Shown piece by piece: positions 5,927 to 14,035 of a stretch of 34,424 nucleotides of DNA. Numbering within the stretch: position 1 is the stretch's first letter; every line of letters begins with the position of its first letter. The DNA lies in the NCBI GenBank assembly GCA_002360555.1, contig DEQS01000058.1, positions 1 through 34,424 of the forward strand, read 5' to 3'. The translations under genes and the position numbers were made by a program. Source of the DNA: Chloracidobacterium sp. UBA3360. Its GTDB lineage: Bacteria; Acidobacteriota; Blastocatellia; Pyrinomonadales; Pyrinomonadaceae. Under the pieces are notes generated by a model. The model saw only the letters and a program-made list of their open reading frames with translations, was not told the DNA's origin and made no database searches.

Positions 5927-7795
5927 TCACCTGATGACCTCGATATTCAGCGTATGCTGGCCCGACACAACAAATTCAAACGCCGGCAGTTCTATCTCGG
6001 TAACGATCGTTTGGACCGTCGCTTTTGAACCTCCGGCACTGCGGTCATTGTTTAGCGTCGCCAGCATGGACGGCGGCAGATTTGGCATCTCAGACGAGCC
6101 GATTATCATACCGGCAGTCGTTCGGGTCAGGACGGCGTAGAGGCGGTCGGGGCGTTTTAGGCGGTTGATGGTCGCGATCAGTTCGGCGGCGGTTCGCGGG
6201 GTAAATTGTGTGATCGCCGAATTTTGCTGGACCGTACCGCCGTCTCCAATGGCGATCGTCATCGTGCCGGGAGCGGCGTCTTTCGGGATCGTAACCGGCA
6301 CTTTCTGCACAAACAGGCGTCCGCTATCTGAGCGTGACGCGACCGTCACTTCGACCGTTTCGCCCGCACGGACCTGATTGCGGTCGAGCGAGATGCGTTC
6401 GACCGTCGCCGTTTTGCTCCCGTCGGATGAATTCATTTCGAGGTTGATCGACGAAACCTCAAGCCCCTCAAAACTGCCACGCAGCAGAGCCGCAAGCGGA
6501 ATCGCCGCTGCGGATGACGCGAGGGCGACAGCCTGCTGTCCGGCAAACCGCCGCTGAATCCTTATCGAATCCTCACCCTTGATCTTGATCTCACCGGTTA
6601 GCTCAATTGTCGTTTCGCCAAGTCCACGCTCCTGCGCCGCCAGGACATTGCTCACACCCGCACTGACGATCAACGCGGTCAATGTATCGTCGATGCCGCT
6701 TTCAAAATTGGTCTCCTCGATCTGGCCGCGGCTCGTTTTTAGTCGGACCTTGACCGGGATCATTTTTGGAGCGTCGCCGAGTTTGCCGTAAATGCCGGTC
6801 GCACGGTCTTGCGTCATCGAACCGACGAGAGCGTCAGGTACGGCTAATTTGAACGAATTGTTAGCGTTTGGCACAACGGTCACGACATGCGATTCGGACA
6901 TCGGCAGGCTAGTCGAGCCGAGGCTAAAAAACGGGTGGCCAAAGCCATATATCTTGTCGCCGTCACGCATCGTAACGGTCCCGGCGGCGGCGATCTCGAT
7001 GTCGCCGCGAGCCAAATGCACAACGACCGAATCACCGCCTAGCAGCGTCGTCGGCCCAAATCTTTTCAAAGGCTTGATCGCCGAACCGCCGCCCGATGCG
7101 GCGACCGGCATTATACCGACAGCGGCAAAATCTGCGGCAAACATATCGATCGTTCGCTGCGACAATCCCGATATCGCAAGCGGCGTGGCTATCGGCTGAA
7201 ATGTCTGTCCGGCAACCGCCATCAAACGCGAATCCGGTGCAAATCCCGATGCCCGCGAAGATTGAAATGCATTGCCCGAAAGGCTCGGCCGCCAAGTGTT
7301 TGATATCAGCTCAGCGTAAGAATAAGTCCTCGGTTCTCGCGAAAATGTCTTTGCCGTAGTCGGTGAAACCACCGTCGAGATCATCTGCTCGATCGGCGTG
7401 ATGCCGCAGATCGGCTCTTTTGCAAACGGGAAACTGTACGAGATCGCACCGACGAGGCGTCCATTAATAAACACCGGCGAGCCGGACATACCGGCAAAAA
7501 CAAATGTCCTGTCAGCCTGTCCGCCGCTCAGTTTGCCGACGATCATGTCCTGTTTCGGGCCGATCCAGTTTGGCACTACGCCGAGTATCTCGACGTTAAA
7601 TTCCTCAGGCTTAGTGCCGCGAAAAACGGTCGTCGCGGTTCCCCGCATTCCCTCTTTTAGCTCAGCCAGCGGAAAGATCTGCGGCTGTACCGGTCCTTTA
7701 TCAGTCGGCGGCATCTGTCCGAAAATACTGGCCGAAAGAGTAAAAACAGTGAAGAGAGCAGTGAGGAATTTTGTGTTGAACATCTTTAAAAACAT
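5927..7795 (-). CDS. Secreted SpoIVB/S55-type peptidase-domain protein
   Basis: The 622-residue product has a signal peptide (residues about 5-26, ending IFGQ). Next come LKEGMRGTATTVF and then GMSGSPV at 102-108, the serine-nucleophile motif of peptidase family S55, followed by GAISYSFPF. A second conserved block, KIYGFGHPFFSLGS, begins near residue 281 and may hold the catalytic His. The C-terminal 250 residues look like beta-sandwich domains. Such long S55-like proteins are common in Acidobacteriota as far as I recall. The order, Ser motif before Gly-His motif, is opposite to SpoIVB. A second ATG at 7783 is also a plausible start. Substrate unknown. Confidence 0.8.
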   Translation of the reverse strand: MFLKMFNTKFLTALFTVFTLSASIFGQMPPTDKGPVQPQIFPLAELKEGMRGTATTVFRGTKPEEFNVEILGVVPNWIGPKQDMIVGKLSGGQADRTFVFAGMSGSPVFINGRLVGAISYSFPFAKEPICGITPIEQMISTVVSPTTAKTFSREPRTYSYAELISNTWRPSLSGNAFQSSRASGFAPDSRLMAVAGQTFQPIATPLAISGLSQRTIDMFAADFAAVGIMPVAASGGGSAIKPLKRFGPTTLLGGDSVVVHLARGDIEIAAAGTVTMRDGDKIYGFGHPFFSLGSTSLPMSESHVVTVVPNANNSFKLAVPDALVGSMTQDRATGIYGKLGDAPKMIPVKVRLKTSRGQIEETNFESGIDDTLTALIVSAGVSNVLAAQERGLGETTIELTGEIKIKGEDSIRIQRRFAGQQAVALASSAAAIPLAALLRGSFEGLEVSSINLEMNSSDGSKTATVERISLDRNQVRAGETVEVTVASRSDSGRLFVQKVPVTIPKDAAPGTMTIAIGDGGTVQQNSAITQFTPRTAAELIATINRLKRPDRLYAVLTRTTAGMIIGSSEMPNLPPSMLATLNNDRSAGGSKATVQTIVTEIELPAFEFVVSGQHTLNIEVIR

Positions 7796-7920
7796 CTTCC
7801 TTTAATAACGGCGCTTATGGTAACATTTATGGTGTCTATCCGAAAGCCTTTACTTTTCGGCTTTCTCATCTCATCCTTTGATGCCCGAAACGGCAAATTT
7901 CTGCCGATAAATCGACCGCT

Positions 7921-8883
7921 ATGGCTAATTCCACCCGACTTTTTAAGAGTATCGCCCGTTTGCTGCTGCCAGCGTTGCTGCTGATCGTCATTGCCGTTGC
8001 CGGCAGTGCGATATTTCTGGTCTATTCGACCGCTCGTCCGTTAAAAACACGCTACTTGGTGACGCCTGACAAATACGGCCAGCTTAGCAGTCGCGCCGCT
8101 CAGGTGACCGAAGAATCGTGGTCGAACAAAGACGGCAGCTCGTCACGCGGTTGGCTCCTGCGCGGCAGCGATAACGCCCCGGCGGTGATCCTGTATCACA
8201 AATACGGAGCCGACCGGTCGCACGTACTCAACCTAGGCGTCAAGCTCAACGAATCGACCAATTTCACCGTTCTGATGCCCGACCTAAGAGCCCACGGTGA
8301 AAACCCCACGGTGCAAAATGCTTCGTTTGGAGGCTGCGAGGCAGAAGATGCAGCATCAGCGGTCGAGTATCTAAAAAATCTCAAGAATCAAAATCAGAAC
8401 GGGCTGGTCGGAAAAAATATCGGTATTTTCGGCGTCGAAATGGGAGCATTGGTCGCAATATCGCTCGCCGCAAAAGACCAGACCATCAAGGCAATTGCAC
8501 TCGATTCGGTTCCCCAGGATTCGGATGGGCTTTTGACGGCGGCCGTCGATAAACGCTATCCGTTCGCCAGCTTTGCGACCGCCAAGCTTGCAAAACTCGG
8601 CACGCGTTTTTACTTTTTTGACGGATGTTACAAACGCGAACCCGCTTGTGACACGGCCCGCAGCATAGAAAACCGCAATATTATGCTGCTCGCCGGCGTC
8701 GATGCGCAGGATTTTCAAGACTCGACCTCAAAGCTCGCGAAATGCTTTCCGGTCAGCAACAAATTCGAGAACAAACTCGACCTCAGCCCGTCCGGATATA
8801 GCATCACGAACGCGTCGATGGAGCAATCCGAAGCGTACGACCAGCGGCTGATCGATTTTTTCAGGAATTCTCTAACCAACTAA
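7921..8883 (+). CDS. Membrane-anchored alpha/beta-hydrolase fold protein, probably inactive
   Basis: Residues 10-35 form a single N-terminal membrane anchor, placing the 320-residue protein at the outer face of the inner membrane. The fold is that of BAAT/dienelactone-type alpha/beta hydrolases: VILYHKYGADRSH is the oxyanion-hole strand and MPDLRAHGEN is typical of esterases. The nucleophile elbow reads GVEMG (171-175), with Glu where Ser or Cys is required. No His is found in the usual place near the C-terminus (ASMEQSEAYDQRL). It is therefore likely a pseudoenzyme with a binding or scaffold role. It is divergent from the S55-like gene and overlaps the convergent LON gene by four bases. Confidence 0.8.
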   Translation: MANSTRLFKSIARLLLPALLLIVIAVAGSAIFLVYSTARPLKTRYLVTPDKYGQLSSRAAQVTEESWSNKDGSSSRGWLLRGSDNAPAVILYHKYGADRSHVLNLGVKLNESTNFTVLMPDLRAHGENPTVQNASFGGCEAEDAASAVEYLKNLKNQNQNGLVGKNIGIFGVEMGALVAISLAAKDQTIKAIALDSVPQDSDGLLTAAVDKRYPFASFATAKLAKLGTRFYFFDGCYKREPACDTARSIENRNIMLLAGVDAQDFQDSTSKLAKCFPVSNKFENKLDLSPSGYSITNASMEQSEAYDQRLIDFFRNSLTN

Positions 8884-9578
8884 AGATCAAGTTTCTTCTT
8901 AGAGTGTCCGTTTGTGTGAGAGACGGTGTGGATATCCGCGCTTTCTTCCATCGGCTTGACGGCTCGCGTGAGAACGGTTTTTAGTGCGTCGAGCCTCTTG
9001 ATAGTCGAGGTCATTTTCAGCAGATCGTATTTCTTTTCGTTGTCAAAATTGAGTGCGGCGGTGATCAGAAATGATAGTGCTTCGGGGCTTGTACGCAGTA
9101 TCTCAGGAGCTTCGCCGCGTCCGCCGCTCATTTTGAAGGCTGCTTTTGCCATCCGTTCAAACAAGCCGAAAACCTCGTCGGCGATCAGCTCGAGCTCAGC
9201 TTCGTTTTCTATTTCGTCTTCAAAAAACTCGAGATCGCCGACGAGATACGGTTCACCCGCGTCGATCAGATCGATAAGGCGATAGCGGACGATGCCAAGC
9301 GTGAGTATGTTTGAACGGCCGTCGGGCATTAGTTCGGATTCGCGGAGTTCTGCGACACATCCGACCGATCCGGTTGCCGGGGCTTCGGTAAGATCATTGG
9401 ACGGCTCAAAATAACTAAGTCCAAAAAACCCATCTCCGGCCTCAACGTCGCGCAGCATCTTGCGATACCGCTCTTCAAAAATATGCAGCGGCACGAGCTC
9501 GCCGGGCACCATCACAAGCGGCAGCGGAAAGATCGGCAAATGTTTTATGCCACTAAATTTTTCGAGTATTTCGGACAT
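8880..9578 (-). CDS. LON substrate-binding domain protein
   Basis: The 232-residue product is a stand-alone N-terminal LON domain, lacking the ATPase and protease parts of Lon. The start of the domain is clear: LPIFPLPLVMVPGELVPLHIFEERYRKM, with the PLHIFE motif, then GSVGCVAEL and GIVRYRL. Such proteins are assumed to bind polypeptides, but their function is mostly unknown. It ends in a basic stretch KKKLDL. It follows the SbcD-like gene by 55 bases on the same strand, so co-transcription is likely. It is cytoplasmic, as it has no signal peptide. Confidence 0.87.
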   Translation of the reverse strand: MSEILEKFSGIKHLPIFPLPLVMVPGELVPLHIFEERYRKMLRDVEAGDGFFGLSYFEPSNDLTEAPATGSVGCVAELRESELMPDGRSNILTLGIVRYRLIDLIDAGEPYLVGDLEFFEDEIENEAELELIADEVFGLFERMAKAAFKMSGGRGEAPEILRTSPEALSFLITAALNFDNEKKYDLLKMTSTIKRLDALKTVLTRAVKPMEESADIHTVSHTNGHSKKKLDL

Positions 9579-9633
9579 AATTGTTGAGAAGAGGAGATCG
9601 GGTGAAAAGGTAAGGAGGAGGACGCGTTGGATT

Positions 9634-10917
9634 TTAGACCCGCACCTCTTCCCCTTTTCCCTTCTTCCCCTTTTCTACTTTTAGGGCTATAAAATCAGCT
9701 ATCTTCTCCGCCGGTTCGTCGCCGAGAGCCATACGCTTGGCTCCGATGACGGCTTCGGAAATGTCGTCCATTCGCGTTTTAAAACGGTTATCGCGAAAGA
9801 CAAGATCGTCGATCACGCGGCGTTCGAGCTTTTCACGGCCCGGGTCGTCAGGTTCGTCGAACGTGTCTAAATAATCGACCGGGACGGTGTGGTTTTTGAT
9901 CCGCACGTGCAGGGCACCGGTCACCTCTTTGACCTCGTCGCGAATCTTTTGCATCTCGATCAGCGAATTTGGAAAACCAAGTTGCCCGCGCAGGGCGATC
10001 TCAATGATCGGCTGCGGCTTGTCGTCCTCCGCAACGCGGGCCTCACGTTTGACCTGATCTAGCAGGTCGATGGTGATGTCTTTGGCATCGGAATATCCCG
10101 TGACCTGAAACGCCAATTGCTGAAATGGACGGTAGTGATAATCCTCTACGTGTCGTGCGTTAACGACATTATTGTCATCGACCTCAACGACAAATGCCCC
10201 GCGCGTTTCGCGAAACTCGCTGATGTTAGTGATCTCGATCGAGCCCGGGTTAAACGCCCAGTTGTCGATCTCGTAATGCTTGTGCGTGTGGCCAAGCCCG
10301 ACGTATTCGACGGCGGACTTTAACTCTTTTAAAGCAGCCAGCGACAGTGCCGGGATCGGATGCATCTGGTGACCCTCGACGTCGGTGTGGAGCATCAGGA
10401 TGTGAAATGCGCCTTGGCGGCGAGTCTCTTTTATCGCTTCGGTGAGCATCGGTATCGCCCAATTGCCCGATGCTCCGTACCAGTCCGAGCCGAAAATCCT
10501 TGCCCGTCCGATGTCGATATAGCTACCTTTCTTAGACGTCTCGTCCCACGGCTCGCAGATCATTTTGCCGTCAATAGATACGGGTTCGAGTAGTTTGACC
10601 AGCCCCCAACTCGACAGCGAACGCAGCCAGCTAAATTCGTTATCCGTATGCTTTTGATCGTGATTGCCCTCGATGGAGACGACCGGGATGCCCGCCTCGC
10701 GCATCATAGTTAGGCCCTCGACGGCGTAGTTCATCGTCTCGGGCGGGACCGAGCGTTTGTGAAAAAAATCGCCGCACATTATGACAAAATCGACCGTTTC
10801 GTCGATGCCGTAACGCTGCAGCACATCGATCCACGCCTCAAAAAAATCACGCGGGCTCTCCGGCAATTGATACCGCGTGCACCCGAGATGCACATCTGCG
10901 ATATGAAGAAACTTCAT
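9634..10917 (-). CDS. SbcD/Mre11-type DNA exonuclease
   Basis: The 427-residue protein is a calcineurin-like metallophosphoesterase of the SbcD/Mre11 type, which binds two metal ions and cleaves DNA ends. Metal-binding motifs appear in order: DVHLG (8-12), GDFFH (49-53), GNHD (84-87), LHTDVEGH and GLGHTHKH. The C-terminal 150 residues are charged and match the capping region. Its usual partner, the SbcC/Rad50 ATPase, is not within the window and is not in the expected adjacent place; the next gene is the LON-domain protein. It may act alone or with a distant SbcC. The tail is Lys/Gly/Glu-rich. Confidence 0.87.
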   Translation of the reverse strand: MKFLHIADVHLGCTRYQLPESPRDFFEAWIDVLQRYGIDETVDFVIMCGDFFHKRSVPPETMNYAVEGLTMMREAGIPVVSIEGNHDQKHTDNEFSWLRSLSSWGLVKLLEPVSIDGKMICEPWDETSKKGSYIDIGRARIFGSDWYGASGNWAIPMLTEAIKETRRQGAFHILMLHTDVEGHQMHPIPALSLAALKELKSAVEYVGLGHTHKHYEIDNWAFNPGSIEITNISEFRETRGAFVVEVDDNNVVNARHVEDYHYRPFQQLAFQVTGYSDAKDITIDLLDQVKREARVAEDDKPQPIIEIALRGQLGFPNSLIEMQKIRDEVKEVTGALHVRIKNHTVPVDYLDTFDEPDDPGREKLERRVIDDLVFRDNRFKTRMDDISEAVIGAKRMALGDEPAEKIADFIALKVEKGKKGKGEEVRV

Positions 10918-10954
10918 AGGTGAATTTTATCACGCCTGAGCCAGAGAGAAAGAG

Positions 10955-11038
10955 TTAACCGCAGATAAACGCAAATGAACGCAGATAGGGCAATATACTT
11001 TATTTGATCCGCGTTTATCTGCGTCCATCTGCGGTTAA
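10955..11038. repeat. Inverted repeat, CCGCAGAT family
   Basis: Two 32-base arms (10955-10986 and 11007-11038) pair with 27 of 32 positions by hand count and a 20-base spacer. The arms begin TTAACCGCAGAT and are built from CGCAGAT / CGTTTATCTGCG units, as in the thiS-thiG repeat. It fills the gap between the divergent SbcD-like and dehydrogenase genes. Confidence 0.85.
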
Positions 11039-11079
11039 TTATCTTTCCTTAAACTCAGCTTTGGGTTAAATTAACTGCT

Positions 11080-11889
11080 ATGAACAAAGTCGTCCTTATC
11101 ACCGGTGCGTCAAGCGGCATCGGCTTGCATACTGCAAAGCTGTTTCAAACAAAAAATTGGAAAGTCGCCGCAACAATGCGCTCTCCCGAAAAGGCAGAGG
11201 AGTTGCAGCGTATCGTCGATGTCGAATGTTTTCGGCTGGACGTGACCGATGTCGAATCGATCAAATCGGCGATCGCCGCTACGCTTGAGAAATTTGGCCG
11301 TATCGACGCGGTTGTAAATAACGCAGGCTATGGCCTGATCGGCCCTTTCGAAGCGGCGTCAAAAGAACAGATCGAAAAGCAGTTCGAAACCAACGTTTTT
11401 GGTCTTATGAATGTCTGCCGCGAGATCATACCCATTTTTCGTCAGCAAAAAAGCGGCCACATCGTCAATGTTGCTTCGGTCGGGGGTAGGATGGCGTTTC
11501 CGTTTTATAGTCTATATCACGCCACGAAATGGGCCGTCGAAGGTTTCTCCGAATCGCTTCAATACGAACTCACACCATTCAACATCCATGTCAAGATCAT
11601 TGAGCCCGGACCGATAAAGACTGATTTTTACGCCCGTTCGCAGGACATCACGAGCAAAGAGGGTTTGACCGCGTACGACGCATATACATCGCGCGCAATG
11701 CAAAACATGCAAAAGGCTGGCGAAGAGGCTCCAGACGGCACTGTGGTCGCACAGACAATATATGACTCAGTGAACGACGGCTCAACGAAGCTCAGATACG
11801 GCATCAACACTAAGGGAATATTAAAATTGCGCCGCCTTTTACCCGAAAGCGTTTTCTTTTCGATTATCAGAAAGATAATTCTAAGATAG
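11080..11889 (+). CDS. Short-chain dehydrogenase/reductase
   Basis: A 269-residue classical SDR that oxidises or reduces an unknown alcohol/carbonyl substrate with NAD(P). The cofactor motif TGASSGIG is at residues 8-15, NNAG at about 84-87, and the active site has SVGG followed by YHATK, the Tyr-x3-Lys pair. The segment EPGPIKTDFY is the usual post-catalytic motif. An Arg after the first Gly-rich strand (ATMRSPEK) hints at NADP preference. The C-terminus (LRRLLPESVFFSIIRK) resembles that of acidobacterial and proteobacterial SDRs of unassigned substrate. It appears to be a single-gene unit. Confidence 0.9.
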   Translation: MNKVVLITGASSGIGLHTAKLFQTKNWKVAATMRSPEKAEELQRIVDVECFRLDVTDVESIKSAIAATLEKFGRIDAVVNNAGYGLIGPFEAASKEQIEKQFETNVFGLMNVCREIIPIFRQQKSGHIVNVASVGGRMAFPFYSLYHATKWAVEGFSESLQYELTPFNIHVKIIEPGPIKTDFYARSQDITSKEGLTAYDAYTSRAMQNMQKAGEEAPDGTVVAQTIYDSVNDGSTKLRYGINTKGILKLRRLLPESVFFSIIRKIILR

Positions 11890-12213
11890 TTATTCAGTCG
11901 GAAAAGTGTGATTATAAAAACTGTGTGTTACAGTCGTGAAAAGATATGTGCGGTGACGCACATATTGTGATATTATCCACACTCAAGAAATCGCGTTTTA
12001 GTTTTCAGTTTGTAAATTCACTTCTTGAACCTTCTCCGGGTATCGCTTAGAATTTCCCACGCTGTCCTATTTTCTGGAACTAAGTTTTTTAGACGAGATT
12101 TGTGCTTAAAATGGCCGGGCTTAAGGGGTTCGCCTGCACAATATCGGCAAAGAGTTGCTCTTCGGTTTCCAACTCTAGAATGTAAGTAAGGGCTTAGAAC
12201 CAGAAGGAAGAAT
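11890..12213. other. 324-base intergenic region with a hairpin and a repeat motif
   Basis: No gene is seen here on either strand. It contains the perfect hairpin at 11944-11965 and, near its right end, GTAAGTAAGGGC (12182-12193), which is also found before moaD. The last bases give a clear ribosome binding site (GAAGGAAG) five to six bases before the ATG at 12214. The middle (11990-12160) shows nothing I can name. Confidence 0.6.
11944..11965 (+). promoter_or_regulatory. Perfect 9-bp hairpin with GTGA loop
   Basis: ATATGTGCG, GTGA, CGCACATAT: a perfect stem with a four-base loop of the GNRA type, 55 bases after the dehydrogenase stop. No T-run follows, so it is not a standard terminator; it could be an RNA structure or a palindromic operator. 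Confidence 0.5.
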
Positions 12214-13770
12214 ATGAAGATACTGCTTTACAACCCGGACAACGGGATCACGCGAAATTTTATGCCGCACCTGTGGATGTTTCTGCTCCAGTCGCTAACG
12301 CCGCCGGAGCATGAGGTCATCCTGATCGATGGCAACGCCAAAGCGATGACGCGGCCCGAGTTGGTGCAGTTTTGCAAAGACAATGACATCGGATTGGTCG
12401 GTATCGGGGCGATGACCCGCATGGTCGCCCGCGCTTATCTTGTTGCTGACAGTTTACGCGAAGCCGGATTTAAGGTCGTCATGGGCGGGCCGCACGTTAC
12501 CGAGTGTCCCGACGAAGCGCTTGGCCGTGATGGTGGCCCAAGACACGCTGATGCCATCGCGCTTGGCGAAGCAGATGAAACATGGCCGCTGATGGTCGCC
12601 GACGCCGCGCGCGGCGAACTAAAAGATGTTTACATGCCCGAGGTCGATCCTAAGGGCAACGACAAAAAACCAAATCTACAGCCCTATCCTCACATCCCCT
12701 GGGAAACGCTCGATCTTGACCAATTTAGTCTCGTGCCGAAAATTTTCCAGCCTGTAATGTCAAAATTTGGCGAGGGCTGGGGCAAATTCTTTGTCGTGCC
12801 GATCGAGACCGGCCGCGGATGCCCGTACGGCTGCGAGTTTTGTACGGTAACAGGATTTTTTGGTGATTCGATCCGTTTTCGCTCGAACGAAAGCGTTATC
12901 GAAGAACTGCTCCGCCTGAAAGCTCGTGCCAAGAAAGAAAAAGGCCAGATCGCCGTTTTCTTTATCGACGACAATCTCGCGATCAATAAAAAACGGCTCA
13001 AAGGGCTGCTTCGCGATATGATAGCGGCCGGTGCGATCCTGCCGTGGGTCGCTCAGATCTCCGCTAATCTGCTCGAAGATGAAGAGTTGGTCGATCTGAT
13101 CGCCGAAGCCGGTGCCCGTTGGATATTTATCGGGATGGAATCGATCGATCCGGTAAACATGGCCGACGTCAATAAGACGTTTTCCAAACCGGCAAACTAT
13201 CAGAGAGTGCTCGACGGACTCGCCCGTCGCAACATCTACGCCATAACGTCGTTTATCGTCGGCATGGACAATGACACTGTCGGTGTCGCCAACCGCACGG
13301 TTGACGAGATCGAAACGTGGGCTCCGGGCTTGCCCGTATTTGGCCAGTTGACGCCGTTTCCCGCGACGCCGTTGTATGACCGGCTTGAAAAGGCCGGACG
13401 GCTCGACCGTCCAAAACATTGGCTCGATTTTGCGCCGTTCGTAATGGCCCATGACCCGCTAAAAATGTCGATCGAAGACGCCAAGAAAGAGACTTTTGAC
13501 GCATGGTCACGCTCATATAGCCCCGAGCGCAATTTCGAAGCAATAAACTCGATCCGCCACGCACCTATCGACACGCGTGTCAGCCATCTGGTCGCACGGC
13601 TCTTTTTCCGCGGCATTTATTTTCCGCAGATGGGCAAACGGGCATGGCTCAAACTAATATTCGACAACCGGAGATCAATAATTAGCCTCTCGCGCGAGGG
13701 TATCACCACTTGGCGTCAGTTCCGCAAACGCAAACGTCTCGAGGTCCCGGCGGTCCAGACAAACTTGTAA
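12214..13770 (+). CDS. B12-binding radical SAM enzyme
   Basis: The 518-residue protein has an N-terminal cobalamin-binding Rossmann domain (about 1-150), with LLYNPDNG, GIGAMTRM and VVMGGPHVTECPDEAL typical of the family. A radical SAM core follows, whose iron-sulfur motif is CPYGCEFC (Cys 203, 207, 210). The segments RFRSNESVIEEL and FFIDDNLAINKKR fit the B12/rSAM group that includes hopanoid and lipid-modifying methylases. The B12 domain has no obvious DxHxxG motif, which is common in this subgroup. It stands alone between an SDR gene and a PBP4 gene, so its substrate cannot be inferred. A strong GAAGGAAG binding site precedes the ATG. Confidence 0.88.
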   Translation: MKILLYNPDNGITRNFMPHLWMFLLQSLTPPEHEVILIDGNAKAMTRPELVQFCKDNDIGLVGIGAMTRMVARAYLVADSLREAGFKVVMGGPHVTECPDEALGRDGGPRHADAIALGEADETWPLMVADAARGELKDVYMPEVDPKGNDKKPNLQPYPHIPWETLDLDQFSLVPKIFQPVMSKFGEGWGKFFVVPIETGRGCPYGCEFCTVTGFFGDSIRFRSNESVIEELLRLKARAKKEKGQIAVFFIDDNLAINKKRLKGLLRDMIAAGAILPWVAQISANLLEDEELVDLIAEAGARWIFIGMESIDPVNMADVNKTFSKPANYQRVLDGLARRNIYAITSFIVGMDNDTVGVANRTVDEIETWAPGLPVFGQLTPFPATPLYDRLEKAGRLDRPKHWLDFAPFVMAHDPLKMSIEDAKKETFDAWSRSYSPERNFEAINSIRHAPIDTRVSHLVARLFFRGIYFPQMGKRAWLKLIFDNRRSIISLSREGITTWRQFRKRKRLEVPAVQTNL

Positions 13771-13828
13771 AGCTCAGTCATCCCCAAAATAAAAAGCTTG
13801 GTATTTTTATGACCAATATGGTATAACT

Positions 13829-13860
13829 GATTCGAATTGCTACTATAAGCAATTCGAATC
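13829..13860. repeat. Perfect 13-bp inverted repeat
   Basis: GATTCGAATTGCT and AGCAATTCGAATC flank a six-base loop ACTATA, about 60 bases after the radical SAM gene. There is no T-tract on either side, so a factor-independent terminator is not clearly supported. The AATTCGAAT core is itself self-complementary. Confidence 0.7.
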
Positions 13861-14035
13861 GTAGGCATCGTTTTTGCCGAAGTTGCCATCATAGTTAAGT
13901 GCCGTTTTTGCTGGGAGTTATGGCTCCGGCAAAGAAAGTTAGAGCATTTTGACGGCCAAACATGGTATATTAATAACAGCAAAGCTTTCCACGCCCCGAA
14001 AGCTTATTCGCAAGATCCACCAAGCAATCCGACCG

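Noticed and set aside
7842..7865. GAAAGCC/GGCTTTC hairpin before the gene at 7921 as a terminator
   Set aside because: Only 7 bp with a 10-base loop in a divergent promoter region; no T-run and no gene ending there.
13949..14035. TTG start 29 codons upstream for dacB
   Set aside because: It puts a basic segment before the signal peptide and the TTG is part of a -35-like sequence.
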